From the NCBI GenBank assembly GCA_007128425.1, contig SKXL01000188.1:1-37389 (forward strand): 37,389 bases of DNA, given 5' to 3'. A program made the position numbers and the translations under genes. The notes below the pieces were generated by a model that worked only from the letters and a program-made list of their open reading frames with translations, was not told where the DNA came from and ran no database searches. Each line of letters begins with the position of its first letter. Position 1 is the stretch's first letter. This DNA is from Balneolales bacterium (GTDB taxonomy: Bacteria; Bacteroidota; Rhodothermia; Balneolales; Natronogracilivirgulaceae). Below are positions 1 through 8,388 of the stretch, piece by piece.

Positions 1-1703
1 AAATGGCTCAGATTGTAACTACCCGAGGCTTCCAGCCAGACGACCGGCTGCCAGCGCAACGAAAATTCAAGCCCGTCGTGGCGTGTTTTTCCCGCATTTA
101 AATAGAAATCCCGGTCACCGCCCTCTTCGGTACGATAACTGATAAGTTGATCGCGCACGTTCATTCGGAAAACCGCCGCATCGTAGCGTAATCGGAACGG
201 GAACCACCCGCCCCGAAATCCGAATTCAATGCCGGCCGCCCGTTCGGGATCAATATCGGGATTGAAGCCGCCTGTCATATCCGGACGGTTGACAAGCTCG
301 GTAGTCGTCGGTGTCTCAAATGACGTACCATAGTTCATATAGATAAGCCCGGGACCGGTTTTCCATGAAACTCCAATCGACGGACTCAGGGCGGTAAACG
401 TACGACTGCCGGAACGGTCTTCTCCATCCCGGGCAATCTGGTTCTGGCCCTCTTCATCCCGAACAAGCCGGTCAGCGCTTTCAAAACGTATCGCATCCAG
501 CCTCATGCCTGCGGAAATATTGAATCGATCAAAATCGGTTGCAAGGCGGGCAAACAAAGCTCCATTAAGTACCGTTTCCAGCTGGTCGATCGTAAGATCG
601 CCGCGCTCAAATTCGTCGCCAATGTAGTCGAAGTTGCGCCGGTCATCTGACTGAATCGAACCGTCAGCTCCGATTCCCAGACGCAGAAACCAGAAGGTAT
701 TGGTGACAGATAGCCGTGTTCCTGCCATCAGCCGGTCAACTTCGATATCGGCAAACGGCAAAGGATTATGGAGGGAACGTGCCGTTCCATAAAGCGTACC
801 CTGCCAGTTTCCCACACTGTTTTCTGAGCGCAGAGTAAGACCAAGTTGTCCCTGACGCCAGGTTTTACCAGCGGAGGCAATTTTAAAAAGTCGTGCGGCC
901 TGACGCCGGTCATCTGCCAGGTCTTCTTTATTGAGACTGCCCGGGTGCCGGGTATCAGGCGCATCTACAAAGGCACCGCTCAGCTGAAGTTCGCGACCGG
1001 AGTTGAAATTCCAGTGCATGTGTCCGGTAAGCCTGAACACCTGGTGCCGGCTGTGATCACGGTAGCCGTCCCTGCTCAGCCAGGATGCGTTAAGGTGATA
1101 ACCTCTCGGCCCTTCCCGATGCGTTCCCTGCATTTGCACACTGTAAGTGCCATGTGCGCCACCATAGATACGGGTTCGAAGCGCCGTATCGTAGCTTGCA
1201 GGTCTGGTAGACATAATGAGTGCGCCACCTCCCGCATTGCCCCAAAACGACGAACTGGGACCACGCACCACTTCAATCTGGCGCACCATGGCCGGATCCA
1301 GAATATCCATAACCGTCTGACCGTCCGGAATGGTAAGCGGAATATCATCCAACAGTACATAAATACCCCTTACACCGAAGGCCGTTCGCCAGCCCATACC
1401 CCGAATGGAAACCCGTTCACCAAGCGCATAATTCTGCCGGTCATTGACCCAGAGTCCGGGCACTTCTGCCGCAACGCGGTCGAAGCTGAGAGCCGGTTCT
1501 CTGCTCTGCTCCATTGTGGTCCGGGTGAGCACCGATACGGAGAACGGTGCACTGGCTTCGGTCTCGGTTTCCCGCGCCGCCCTGATTTCGATCTCGGCGA
1601 GATCATATCTCAGGGTATCGGGGTCGATATCCTGCGCTGCAACGGATTCCACGGCTGCTAACGCTCCAAAGAATAGGATAAAAACAAGGGTGCTTTTTTT
1701 CAT
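1..1703 (-). CDS. TonB-dependent outer membrane receptor (3' end outside window)
   Basis: This gene encodes an outer membrane beta-barrel for TonB-driven uptake of a ligand such as a siderophore, cofactor or oligomer; the substrate cannot be read from sequence. I translated the minus strand from the ATG at 1703-1701. It begins with a signal peptide (MKKSTLVFILFFGALAAV...), with cleavage likely near AAQD. The plug domain follows within about 40 residues, with hallmark stretches VSIRGMG, LLDDIPLTIPDGQ and IEVVRGPSSSFWGNAGGGAL. Alternating aromatic barrel strands then run to the window edge, including MNYGTSFETPTTTELVNRPD and RAAGIEFGFRGG, which are typical TonB_dep_Rec signatures. About 567 codons are present and the C-terminus is missing. 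No carboxypeptidase-like domain precedes the plug, so it is not a SusC-type protein. It lies 53 bases downstream of the GTPase gene on the same strand, which may be read-through rather than shared function. Confidence 0.93.
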   Translation of the reverse strand, partial: MKKSTLVFILFFGALAAVESVAAQDIDPDTLRYDLAEIEIRAARETETEASAPFSVSVLTRTTMEQSREPALSFDRVAAEVPGLWVNDRQNYALGERVSIRGMGWRTAFGVRGIYVLLDDIPLTIPDGQTVMDILDPAMVRQIEVVRGPSSSFWGNAGGGALIMSTRPASYDTALRTRIYGGAHGTYSVQMQGTHREGPRGYHLNASWLSRDGYRDHSRHQVFRLTGHMHWNFNSGRELQLSGAFVDAPDTRHPGSLNKEDLADDRRQAARLFKIASAGKTWRQGQLGLTLRSENSVGNWQGTLYGTARSLHNPLPFADIEVDRLMAGTRLSVTNTFWFLRLGIGADGSIQSDDRRNFDYIGDEFERGDLTIDQLETVLNGALFARLATDFDRFNISAGMRLDAIRFESADRLVRDEEGQNQIARDGEDRSGSRTFTALSPSIGVSWKTGPGLIYMNYGTSFETPTTTELVNRPDMTGGFNPDIDPERAAGIEFGFRGGWFPFRLRYDAAVFRMNVRDQLISYRTEEGGDRDFYLNAGKTRHDGLEFSLRWQPVVWLEASGSYNLSH

Positions 1704-1756
1704 ATGTGGATAAACGCTGATGAGGTTCAACACGTTCATACTGATCATCCCGGATT

Positions 1757-3172
1757 TCAAGTTGCTTCCACTTTCACGACGGTGCGATCCTCTTTTAATT
1801 TTTCATGAATGTAATCCAGCAACTTCTGTTTGTTTTTTTCGGAATAGCGATCCTTGCGGGAAACGGCCATTTTTTTCAGAAGCGATCCTAAATTCTGCAA
1901 GTCAGCCAGATCCAGATCCTTGCGGATTACCACGGTTTCGGTATTGGCAGCGGTCCGGTTATACAAAACCGCGACCACCTGACGCAAACGGTTAATCACC
2001 AGCAGACCAAGTTCGGGACTCAGCGAGTCTATTTGTATTCGTTCCTCGTCCGGGTCATAACTACCGATTTTCACCAGATCCATGGGTGAAATTTCTTTGA
2101 AGTAGGCAGCAAGTCCGCCGCCCACGCCCAGAGCCGTTGTGAAGAGACCGAAGGTGAGTCCGCCCGCTGCCACATCAACAGCAGCGCCGATTCCACCTCC
2201 GACCATGACATTGATCAGGGCTCGTTGGTGTACGGAAAGATTTTTCCGTCTTACTGTCGTGTCAAACAGGTCGTTGTCATCGAATTCCCGGTCAAACGCC
2301 ACGTCAATCTGCAACCCGAAACGGTGCGTTATTTCCCGCTGGGTGTCATCCATGGTCTTGTGGACGAACTCCCTGACCTGCGACACCAGTTCAACCCGGT
2401 GCTCCTCTTCGTCCCGGATGCCATCATAGCGAACCGAAAACTCCCGGTCGAAAATCTGCAGTATCGTTTTTCTGATAATTCGTGCGCATTCCTCAAGAAC
2501 CTTCTCGCGCTGCATTTTCAGCGCCCCGATCACCTTGTTCAGCGGCTCCTCCCATTCATCAGTAAGATGGCTGAAAGCTCCAAGAATGCGAAGTTTTTCA
2601 TCAAATGTTGTCTCATGCGGATTGAACACCTTGATGTTGTTGAAATAGTCGGTGAGACCGCTGCGCCACGATTCCAGATGGCGGTCACCATCGACAGGAT
2701 TCAAGACAGCGATTCGCGGGAGTCGGGTAAATTTGATGAGTTCCATCTCCCACAGATACTCCGACTTGCGGAATGGTTTTGAGCAGTCTGCGACGTAGAT
2801 AATACAGGCATACCCTGCAATCGGCTTGAAAATTTCCAGTTCATAGACAAAATCTGAATGTCCGGCATAGGTTTCCAAAAATTTGCGAATCAATTCGATT
2901 GGGTGGTCCGACTCGCGGATACCCCACTCCGTCAGGATTTCATGCATCTCGGCAGCGTTTTCGAATCCGGGCGTATCCCACAGAGTGAAACAGGTTTCCC
3001 AGTCGATTTTACCGCCAATCGCCCTTTCGATCTTGAAAGGATAGGGTTTGGCCGACGTGGTTGTCCGCGCCTGCTCCCTGACTACCACCGATTCATCGTT
3101 GGTCATCGCCTTGATGAACGTGCTCTTTCCCTTGTTCGGCGCACCGGTGACGACAAATACAGGATGACTCAT
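1757..3172 (-). CDS. DUF3482-like membrane-associated GTPase
   Basis: A 471-residue TRAFAC-type GTPase. The P-loop is at residues 10-18 (GAPNKGKST), the G3 motif is WDTPG at 65-69, and a switch I threonine cluster lies near 37-39. The G4 position reads NPVD (158-161) rather than NKxD, so guanine specificity is not assured. Residues about 318-356 form a long Gly/Ala-rich hydrophobic stretch (VMVGGGIGAAVDVAAGG) that could insert in a membrane, as in dynamin-like or IRG-type GTPases. The remainder is charged and helical. The start ATG overlaps the stop of the upstream DUF2868-like gene as ATGA, which indicates translational coupling. From memory, DUF3482 GTPases neighbour DUF2868 proteins in proteobacteria; the function of the pair is unknown to me. 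Family assignment is by recognition of layout and partner, not by search. Confidence 0.82.
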   Translation of the reverse strand: MSHPVFVVTGAPNKGKSTFIKAMTNDESVVVREQARTTTSAKPYPFKIERAIGGKIDWETCFTLWDTPGFENAAEMHEILTEWGIRESDHPIELIRKFLETYAGHSDFVYELEIFKPIAGYACIIYVADCSKPFRKSEYLWEMELIKFTRLPRIAVLNPVDGDRHLESWRSGLTDYFNNIKVFNPHETTFDEKLRILGAFSHLTDEWEEPLNKVIGALKMQREKVLEECARIIRKTILQIFDREFSVRYDGIRDEEEHRVELVSQVREFVHKTMDDTQREITHRFGLQIDVAFDREFDDNDLFDTTVRRKNLSVHQRALINVMVGGGIGAAVDVAAGGLTFGLFTTALGVGGGLAAYFKEISPMDLVKIGSYDPDEERIQIDSLSPELGLLVINRLRQVVAVLYNRTAANTETVVIRKDLDLADLQNLGSLLKKMAVSRKDRYSEKNKQKLLDYIHEKLKEDRTVVKVEAT

Positions 3173-4704
3173 GTAACACCAGTTAAGTGACTACTGTCAA
3201 TGATATTGCGTGTATCCAGACTGACACGCTTTCTGCCGAATGCTTCGTTGATTTGGTCCACACGCGTCCGCCAGTTGATCTCATTGGCCTGACAATTCCG
3301 TGAACGTTCTTCAATGACCGGCATAATGATGATACGCGACTGCGAGTTCCCGGCAAGAAGATGCAATTTCTTTTCCAGGCGAATCGTGGGCGATTCCTCA
3401 TAGGGAATAAGTACCAGTATGTCGCAATGGCTGCTATTCTGTGATAACCGGGCAGAATCCAACAGAATATTCCTGTCCTCTTCGGAAGTATTCAGCCCTC
3501 CGATATGACGGGCGAAGATCACCTTGCGGTTCAGCACATTCTGGATGCGGGACGGATCTGTTCCACCCAGCCCCCAAAAGAGCACAACGCAGTTCACCGA
3601 CGATTCGACCGGCCTTTCTGGCGATATTCCAGCCCGTGCAGCCGAATTGTTATCGTCGTCTCCCTTCGTGGTGACCAGCAAGTCTTCCATGAAACCGATG
3701 ATCTGACTGCCGGAGTCTGAGGCAAGGATGGCCTGGTCCGAGGTACGTATGAAGCGCCACCGGTACCATGCAAATGCAAGCGCTTTTGGGAAAAATCCGT
3801 ACACAAGTATGGTCATGAATATGAATGGCCACCAGCGCCCGGAGGACGCAACCTGGAAATCACCGCGATCGGCTCTGTAATACCTTGTCGCTTCCACCAT
3901 GTTGAAATCAACTACGGCTGATGGAACAATACGGGCCCAGGGCGCCGAGATGATCTGGGTGAAGGAGTAAAGTGCTTCGCCCTCAACCTCCAACGTAGAA
4001 CTCCAGGAGAAAGCCAAATCTGTTGTAATCACATTAAAAAGCATCCAGAGCAGGGCGCCCGTAAGATATGCTGTTCCTGCCAGCTGCAGATTCTGTTTCA
4101 GGAAATAGCGGACGGGCTCGGAGTGAACCAGCCAGATTTCGGTGGCATTGCTTCGAAGACCGGAAAGCTCACTTTTAAGACTATGATCCGCCTTGCCAGA
4201 TATATCTTCAACGGCCTTGCGGATGCGGGATCGAACCGGTCCTTCAATCCAGCGAAATATCGGTGGCAGATGTCCTGAACTGCGACTGCCGATCCATACA
4301 TATCCGGCCGACAACAAAAGCAGCAACAGCGGCAGAAAAGCAAAAAGGGTAAGTACAGGCAGTACGTTGACAGGTGCTGTACCATCATAATAGAACAGGT
4401 AACCCGCGGCGCCGGCACCGGTCACGAAAGCCATGATTCCAACCAGTATGGATATCAAACGCAGATATCCGGTAACGGTTTTGGCCCTCTCCTTGATATG
4501 ACCGGGCATAAAAGTTTGGTACCATGCTCCGACTTTCTGCAACCTGGACACTGACCCCGCACCCGAATGCTCCCGACCCAGCCGAAACCCGAACTGGCGG
4601 TACTCCCGAATGCGGTCCTCGGGGATCGTGCCGGTGTCAATCAGGCTTAAGCCCGTTAGTATTTCCAGTCGGGAGTGTTCATTATACCGCGTGCCTTCCA
4701 TCAA
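3169..4704 (-). CDS. DUF2868-like multi-pass membrane protein, partner of the GTPase
   Basis: A 511-residue integral membrane protein with about four hydrophobic spans: roughly residues 80-105 (LRLISILVGIMAFVTGAG), 113-138 (a Leu-rich run), 208-235 (LAGTAYLTGALLWMLFNVIT) and 290-315 (WWPFIFMTILVYGFFPKALAF). A C-terminal soluble half (about 365-511) contains a Rossmann-like alternation (SSVNCVVLFWGLGG, DILVLIPYEESPTIRL, RIIIMPVIEE). It heads a two-gene operon and its stop codon overlaps the GTPase start by four bases. The soluble domain may be where the GTPase docks; that is inference. Start choice is MM at 4704, and the second Met works equally well. It diverges from the DUF4097 gene across a 239-base gap carrying a dyad. 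Confidence 0.8.
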   Translation of the reverse strand: MMEGTRYNEHSRLEILTGLSLIDTGTIPEDRIREYRQFGFRLGREHSGAGSVSRLQKVGAWYQTFMPGHIKERAKTVTGYLRLISILVGIMAFVTGAGAAGYLFYYDGTAPVNVLPVLTLFAFLPLLLLLLSAGYVWIGSRSSGHLPPIFRWIEGPVRSRIRKAVEDISGKADHSLKSELSGLRSNATEIWLVHSEPVRYFLKQNLQLAGTAYLTGALLWMLFNVITTDLAFSWSSTLEVEGEALYSFTQIISAPWARIVPSAVVDFNMVEATRYYRADRGDFQVASSGRWWPFIFMTILVYGFFPKALAFAWYRWRFIRTSDQAILASDSGSQIIGFMEDLLVTTKGDDDNNSAARAGISPERPVESSVNCVVLFWGLGGTDPSRIQNVLNRKVIFARHIGGLNTSEEDRNILLDSARLSQNSSHCDILVLIPYEESPTIRLEKKLHLLAGNSQSRIIIMPVIEERSRNCQANEINWRTRVDQINEAFGRKRVSLDTRNIIDSSHLTGVT

Positions 4705-4776
4705 TATTGGTATCCCGGAGTCGATTGTTAGCCGTTACAGAATAATTTGCATATCTGATAATTACATAACGGAGGT

Positions 4777-4811
4777 TATCCGATACGCATCAATAGATGC
4801 TGATTTCGATA
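4777..4811. promoter_or_regulatory. Dyad in the divergent promoter region
   Basis: An inverted repeat GCATC-AATA-GATGC (4787-4800) is flanked by outer TATC (4777-4780) and GATA (4808-4811). A perfect TATAAT hexamer follows at 4815-4820, pointing toward the DUF4097 gene, but no good -35 is present. That layout would suit an activator- or repressor-bound operator between the divergent DUF2868/GTPase operon and the DUF4097 gene. This is a visual candidate only. Confidence 0.3.
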
Positions 4812-4943
4812 AAATATAATCAAAACGGTCACCAACCGCCGAAGCAGATTGAATCATAACTTTTCATAAAATGAAGCGTATATCTTTAATAAAGGTAATT
4901 TTAAATTTTTTTTGATGAAGGATTACATTACTAAGAGCATGCA

Positions 4944-5936
4944 ATGGATCGCGTTATGAATACAAAAAGACGTTTTATTCTCATTATTGCAGGAATATTC
5001 CTGCTCACAGGTCTGCTGTCGGTAAGCAACCCGGGAAGCAGCATATTTACCCATGCTTTTGGTACCGGTAAGGGTATGCCAACTACAGAAAAGCCGGTCT
5101 GGCACACGGAACGCATCGAGGTGGATGTGCCTGCCTATATCAATGCCGGCACATTCGGCGGTTCCATTACGATCAACTCACACGACCGCAATGAAATCGA
5201 AATACGTATCCATGTCAGAAAAGACGGTTCCTGGCTTAGTGATGGTGATGAAGCCCCTGTTGATATCGAGATAAACGATGCACCAAACGGGGTGGAAATC
5301 AAAGTCGAACCAAAACGAGCCGGCGGATTATTCCGCAGCAAACCGTCCGTTTCCGTATCATACGATATTCTGGTGCCGCTTTGGACCGAAGTGCGAGCCA
5401 GTACTAGCGGTGGGAGCGTCTCGGCCTTCGATATTTTACATAACGTATCATTGATCACCAGCGGTGGTCCGGTGACCGTGGAAAGGGTGACAGGTGAAGT
5501 GCTTGCGAGGACTTCGGGCGGACCCATTACCGCCAGAGATATTACCGGGGATTTGACGGCACGAACCAGCGGTGGCGGCATCCGTATCACTGATGCCAAA
5601 GGTTCACTGGTCGCTCGAACCAGTGGGGGGCCGATTCGGCTGGATGGTGTGTCGGGCGCCATCGAAGCGCGTACAAGCGGAGGGCCGATCGATGCCCGCA
5701 TCCTGCATCTGGAGAATCATCTTACATTGAGCACCTCAGGTGGTTCCATCAAGGCTATCATCCCTCGTGGCCAGGGTTTGGATATCCGCGCTTCAGGCTC
5801 CAGTGTCAGGAGCAGACTGGATGACCTGACAGGTGATGTCTCACCTCGCAGTGTTCAAGGCTCGGTCCATGGCGGTGGCATTCCTGTCGAGCTGAGAACT
5901 ACGGGTGGAAGCGTACAAATTGAGTATGTCGATTGA
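4944..5936 (+). CDS. Secreted DUF4097-like beta-helix protein with TSGG repeats
   Basis: A 330-residue exported protein of the DUF4097 (putative adhesin-like) type. An N-terminal signal sequence (about residues 7-28, RRFILIIAGIFLLTGLLS) has no lipobox Cys. Residues 50-150 are a beta-rich lead-in. From residue 154 the motif TSGG recurs at 154, 172, 190, 208, 226 and 244 with an exact 18-residue period, then at 264 and as TTGG at 319. Each unit reads approximately TSGGPIxxxxxxGxLxAR, as expected for rungs of a single-strand beta-helix or solenoid. Function is unknown: families with this fold are annotated as adhesin-like or as partners of anti-sigma systems, but no such partner is adjacent. The Met at residue 5 (4956) is an alternative start and gives a more typical signal peptide. 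It converges on the radical SAM gene. Confidence 0.85.
   Translation: MDRVMNTKRRFILIIAGIFLLTGLLSVSNPGSSIFTHAFGTGKGMPTTEKPVWHTERIEVDVPAYINAGTFGGSITINSHDRNEIEIRIHVRKDGSWLSDGDEAPVDIEINDAPNGVEIKVEPKRAGGLFRSKPSVSVSYDILVPLWTEVRASTSGGSVSAFDILHNVSLITSGGPVTVERVTGEVLARTSGGPITARDITGDLTARTSGGGIRITDAKGSLVARTSGGPIRLDGVSGAIEARTSGGPIDARILHLENHLTLSTSGGSIKAIIPRGQGLDIRASGSSVRSRLDDLTGDVSPRSVQGSVHGGGIPVELRTTGGSVQIEYVD
5403..5744 (+). repeat. Coding tandem repeat, 54-base (18-residue) period
   Basis: TSGG motifs at residues 154, 172, 190, 208, 226 and 244 of the DUF4097-like protein are spaced exactly 18 residues (54 bases) apart. The last copy, at 264, is spaced 20. The amino-acid repeat is tight while the codons vary (for example agcggtgg, tcgggcgg, agtggggg). 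This suggests an old, protein-level repeat under selection rather than recent DNA slippage. Confidence 0.85.
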
Positions 5937-5969
5937 TCTGGTTTTCTGGTTTAATTAAGAGTGTGATTC

Positions 5970-7073
5970 CTAAAACAGGTCCAACTCGCCCTGGGTCGGC
6001 ATTCTCCGAAAAGCCGATGCGTTAAGCGGCGGTCCTTCTTCGGCCAATCCATGCCTGCGGCATGAGATCCGGAAAGTCTGACGTATCTGATCGGCGTACG
6101 CGCCCTCCCCTTTCATCCGGTACCCGAACCGGGTGTCGTACAGCTTGCCGCCCCGCAGCGACATCATCCGGGAGAGGATTTTCTGTTTCCGGCCGGGATA
6201 GTGCTGCTCAAGCCACTGCTCAAACAGAGGTACGACGGCACCGGGCAGACGCAGCAGCACATAGCTTCCGAACTTCGCCCCTGCCCTGGCCGATGCGGCT
6301 ACCATGGCGGGCAGCTCCTCATCGGTCAGGGCGGGAATAACCGGCGCAAATAGCACGCCAACCGGGATACCGGCACGTGACAGCTCGTGGATCGCCTTGA
6401 GCCTGCGCTCCGGCCGGCTGGTGCGCGGTTCCATGATCTGTGTCAGGCTTGCATTCAGTGACGTGAGACTGATCATCACTCTTACCGCCTGGTGCCGGGC
6501 CATCTCCTCGAGTATATCGATGTCGCGCGTTACCATGTAGTTCTTTGTGACAATGGTGAACGGATTCCGGAACTCGGTCAGCACCTCAAGACACCGGCGG
6601 GTAATCCCGAGCCGGCGCTCAACCGGCTGATACGGATCTGTCACTCCGCTCACCGATAACGTCTTCGGTTTCCACGACGGCCGCTGCAATTGCCGGCGCA
6701 GCTTTTGTGCCGCATCCTTCTTGACCATAATCTTCGTCTCGAAATCGAGACCGGGTGAGAGATCCAGATATTCGTGGAACGGCCGTGCATAGCAGTATAC
6801 ACATCCGTGCTCGCATCCACGATACGGATTCAGGCTCGCCTCGAACGGCACATCCGGACTCTCGTTCACCGCGATTATATCCGACGCATCGTCACTGTAA
6901 AAACACGTATCAGGTGATATACCACCTTCGTTATGTTCCGGGTCCGACTGTATTTCCAGCCTTGCAAACCGGTTGGCCGGATTGGCCGCAGTACCGCGTC
7001 CTCTGATCGTTTCGATTTTCGGTTTTTGTGCATCCATCGGATCCGTTATCACATTCTTGATCCAAGATAACAT
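5970..7073 (-). CDS. PA0069-type radical SAM protein (SplB-like fold)
   Basis: A 367-residue radical SAM enzyme of uncertain substrate, of the widespread PA0069 family related to spore photoproduct lyase. The 4Fe-4S/SAM motif is CEHGCVYC at residues 87-94 (Cys87, Cys91, Cys94), within the family signature NPYRGCEHGCVYCYARPFHEY. Later family stretches are SGVTDPYQPVERRLGITR, TKNYMVTRDIDIL, MEPRTSRPERRL and LLRLPGAV. The N-terminus contains the expected RGRGTAANPANRF. The Met at residue 13 (7037) matches the family start better than the Met at 7073. It is the last gene of a five-gene minus-strand run, 98 bases after the aminotransferase, so it may be transcribed separately. Confidence 0.92.
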   Translation of the reverse strand: MLSWIKNVITDPMDAQKPKIETIRGRGTAANPANRFARLEIQSDPEHNEGGISPDTCFYSDDASDIIAVNESPDVPFEASLNPYRGCEHGCVYCYARPFHEYLDLSPGLDFETKIMVKKDAAQKLRRQLQRPSWKPKTLSVSGVTDPYQPVERRLGITRRCLEVLTEFRNPFTIVTKNYMVTRDIDILEEMARHQAVRVMISLTSLNASLTQIMEPRTSRPERRLKAIHELSRAGIPVGVLFAPVIPALTDEELPAMVAASARAGAKFGSYVLLRLPGAVVPLFEQWLEQHYPGRKQKILSRMMSLRGGKLYDTRFGYRMKGEGAYADQIRQTFRISCRRHGLAEEGPPLNASAFRRMPTQGELDLF

Positions 7074-7136
7074 ATTTCACACATATACCAAAACGGAGAC
7101 GCAGTCAATTCTGCGCATTCGCACACCCATGTCACG

Positions 7137-7174
7137 ATACAGTGGTGCCATCACGCAATACAGTGGTGCCATCA
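7137..7174. repeat. Short direct repeat at an aminotransferase stop codon
   Basis: Two exact 17-base copies of ATACAGTGGTGCCATCA lie at 7137-7153 and 7158-7174, with a 21-base period. The second includes the complement of the aminotransferase stop codon (7172-7174). It looks like a small local duplication in the gap before the radical SAM gene. No function is evident. Confidence 0.8.
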
Positions 7175-8377
7175 TAAGTCTTCTGCGACCCGACTCACCG
7201 CATCCCGTATCGTCAGCAGTGTTTGCTCCAGCAGCGTCTGGTCGATGATCAGCGGCGGAGCAAGCCGCACCAGCGTATTGGAATGGAGCGTCCAGCCCAG
7301 CAGGATTCCGTGTTTCTCGAGGCAGTGCGTGACCACCTTTCGGGTAGTCTCCGCATCGGTGAGCTGCAGACCGAGCATCGCGCCGCGGCCTCTCACTTCC
7401 ACAATACCCTTCCCACACAGTATTTCCCTGGCTTTTCGTTCAATTTCGGGTGCGCGCTCCATCAGTCCATCCCGCATCAGCACACGCAGTGCCGCCTCGG
7501 CGGCAGCGCAGGATACCGGATGTCCGCCGAACGTGGTCACATGGCTCAGCGGCGGATCGAACATGAACGCTCGGAAAATATCGGAAGATGAGGCGAGTCC
7601 GCCCAGCGGCATCCCTCCACCCATCGCCTTGGCCATGGTCAGGATATCCGGCACAATCCCGTAGTGTTCAAAAGCAAACAGACGTCCGGTGCGACCGAAT
7701 CCCGACTGGATCTCGTCAAAAATGAGGAGTGTCCCGGTTTCGGTGCAGCGTTTCCTCACGGCGGCCAGCCAATGTGGATCCGAGGCAATGATACCGCCTT
7801 CGCCCTGGATCGGCTCAAGGATTACCGCCGCCACATCCCCGGTGATAAGCTCTTTGACGGCCGGATCATTGAAATCACAAAATGTCACATCCGGTAGCAG
7901 CGGCTCGTACGGGGTACGGTATACATCCCTGCCGGTGACACTGAGCGAACCCTGCGTATCTCCGTGGTAGCCATTCCGGAACGCCACAAAACGGTGCCGG
8001 CGGGTGTGTTTCTTGGCCAGCTTGAGCGCCGCTTCGTTAGCCTCGGTACCTGAATTGACGAAATAGATCCGGTCAAGCGTGTCCGGCAGCAGGGACGCCA
8101 GCCGGGCGGCCAGGGCGGACTGTGGACGCTGAATGAACTCACCATATACCATCACATGCATGTGCCGGGCCGCCTGCTCCTGAACGGCACGAACCACCTC
8201 CGGATGACCGTGCCCAAGCGAACTGACCGCAATCCCGGAGATAAAATCGATGATTTCGCGGCCGTCACGCGTCCTCAGGAATACCCCATCCGCATCGGTG
8301 ATTTCCAGTCCCAGTGGTGCATCGCTGGTCTGGGCCACATGCCGGAAAAATCCATCGCGCGGAGAACCTTGTGACAT
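7172..8377 (-). CDS. Class III PLP-dependent aminotransferase
   Basis: A 401-residue fold-type I aminotransferase of the acetylornithine/ornithine/GABA group, annotated in many genomes as 'aspartate aminotransferase family protein'. Visible landmarks are SGIAVSSLGHGHPEV (N-terminal), VNSGTEANEAALKLAK (about 108-122, phosphate binding), RNGYHGDT (134-141), LEPIQGEGG (188-195), LLIFDEIQSGFGRTG (217-231, Asp221 to the pyridine nitrogen) and MAKAMGGGMPLGG with Schiff-base Lys250. Full length for the family. The substrate is not determinable: no arginine or lysine biosynthesis genes are adjacent. The gene starts 11 bases after the thioredoxin-like gene and is very likely co-transcribed with it. 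Confidence 0.93.
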   Translation of the reverse strand: MSQGSPRDGFFRHVAQTSDAPLGLEITDADGVFLRTRDGREIIDFISGIAVSSLGHGHPEVVRAVQEQAARHMHVMVYGEFIQRPQSALAARLASLLPDTLDRIYFVNSGTEANEAALKLAKKHTRRHRFVAFRNGYHGDTQGSLSVTGRDVYRTPYEPLLPDVTFCDFNDPAVKELITGDVAAVILEPIQGEGGIIASDPHWLAAVRKRCTETGTLLIFDEIQSGFGRTGRLFAFEHYGIVPDILTMAKAMGGGMPLGGLASSSDIFRAFMFDPPLSHVTTFGGHPVSCAAAEAALRVLMRDGLMERAPEIERKAREILCGKGIVEVRGRGAMLGLQLTDAETTRKVVTHCLEKHGILLGWTLHSNTLVRLAPPLIIDQTLLEQTLLTIRDAVSRVAEDL

Positions 8378-8388
8378 ACGCAGCCCAT

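Noticed and set aside
846-1661. 271-codon plus-strand open frame
   Set aside because: It lies antisense to the TonB-dependent receptor, whose frame shows clear plug and barrel motifs; the plus-strand translation resembles no protein.
5135-5701. 188-codon minus-strand frame with repeated PPLV motifs
   Set aside because: It is the mirror of the TSGG repeat of the DUF4097-like gene; its repeats are a by-product of the real coding repeat.
5403-5744. Regular 54-base repeats resembling a repeat array
   Set aside because: Not a CRISPR: the periodic units are coding with no conserved DNA repeat and no spacer structure.
7137-7174. Possible stop-codon recoding or regulatory element at the aminotransferase end
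   Set aside because: Downstream reading hits further stops within a few codons and no stem-loop is present; it is best read as a small duplication.
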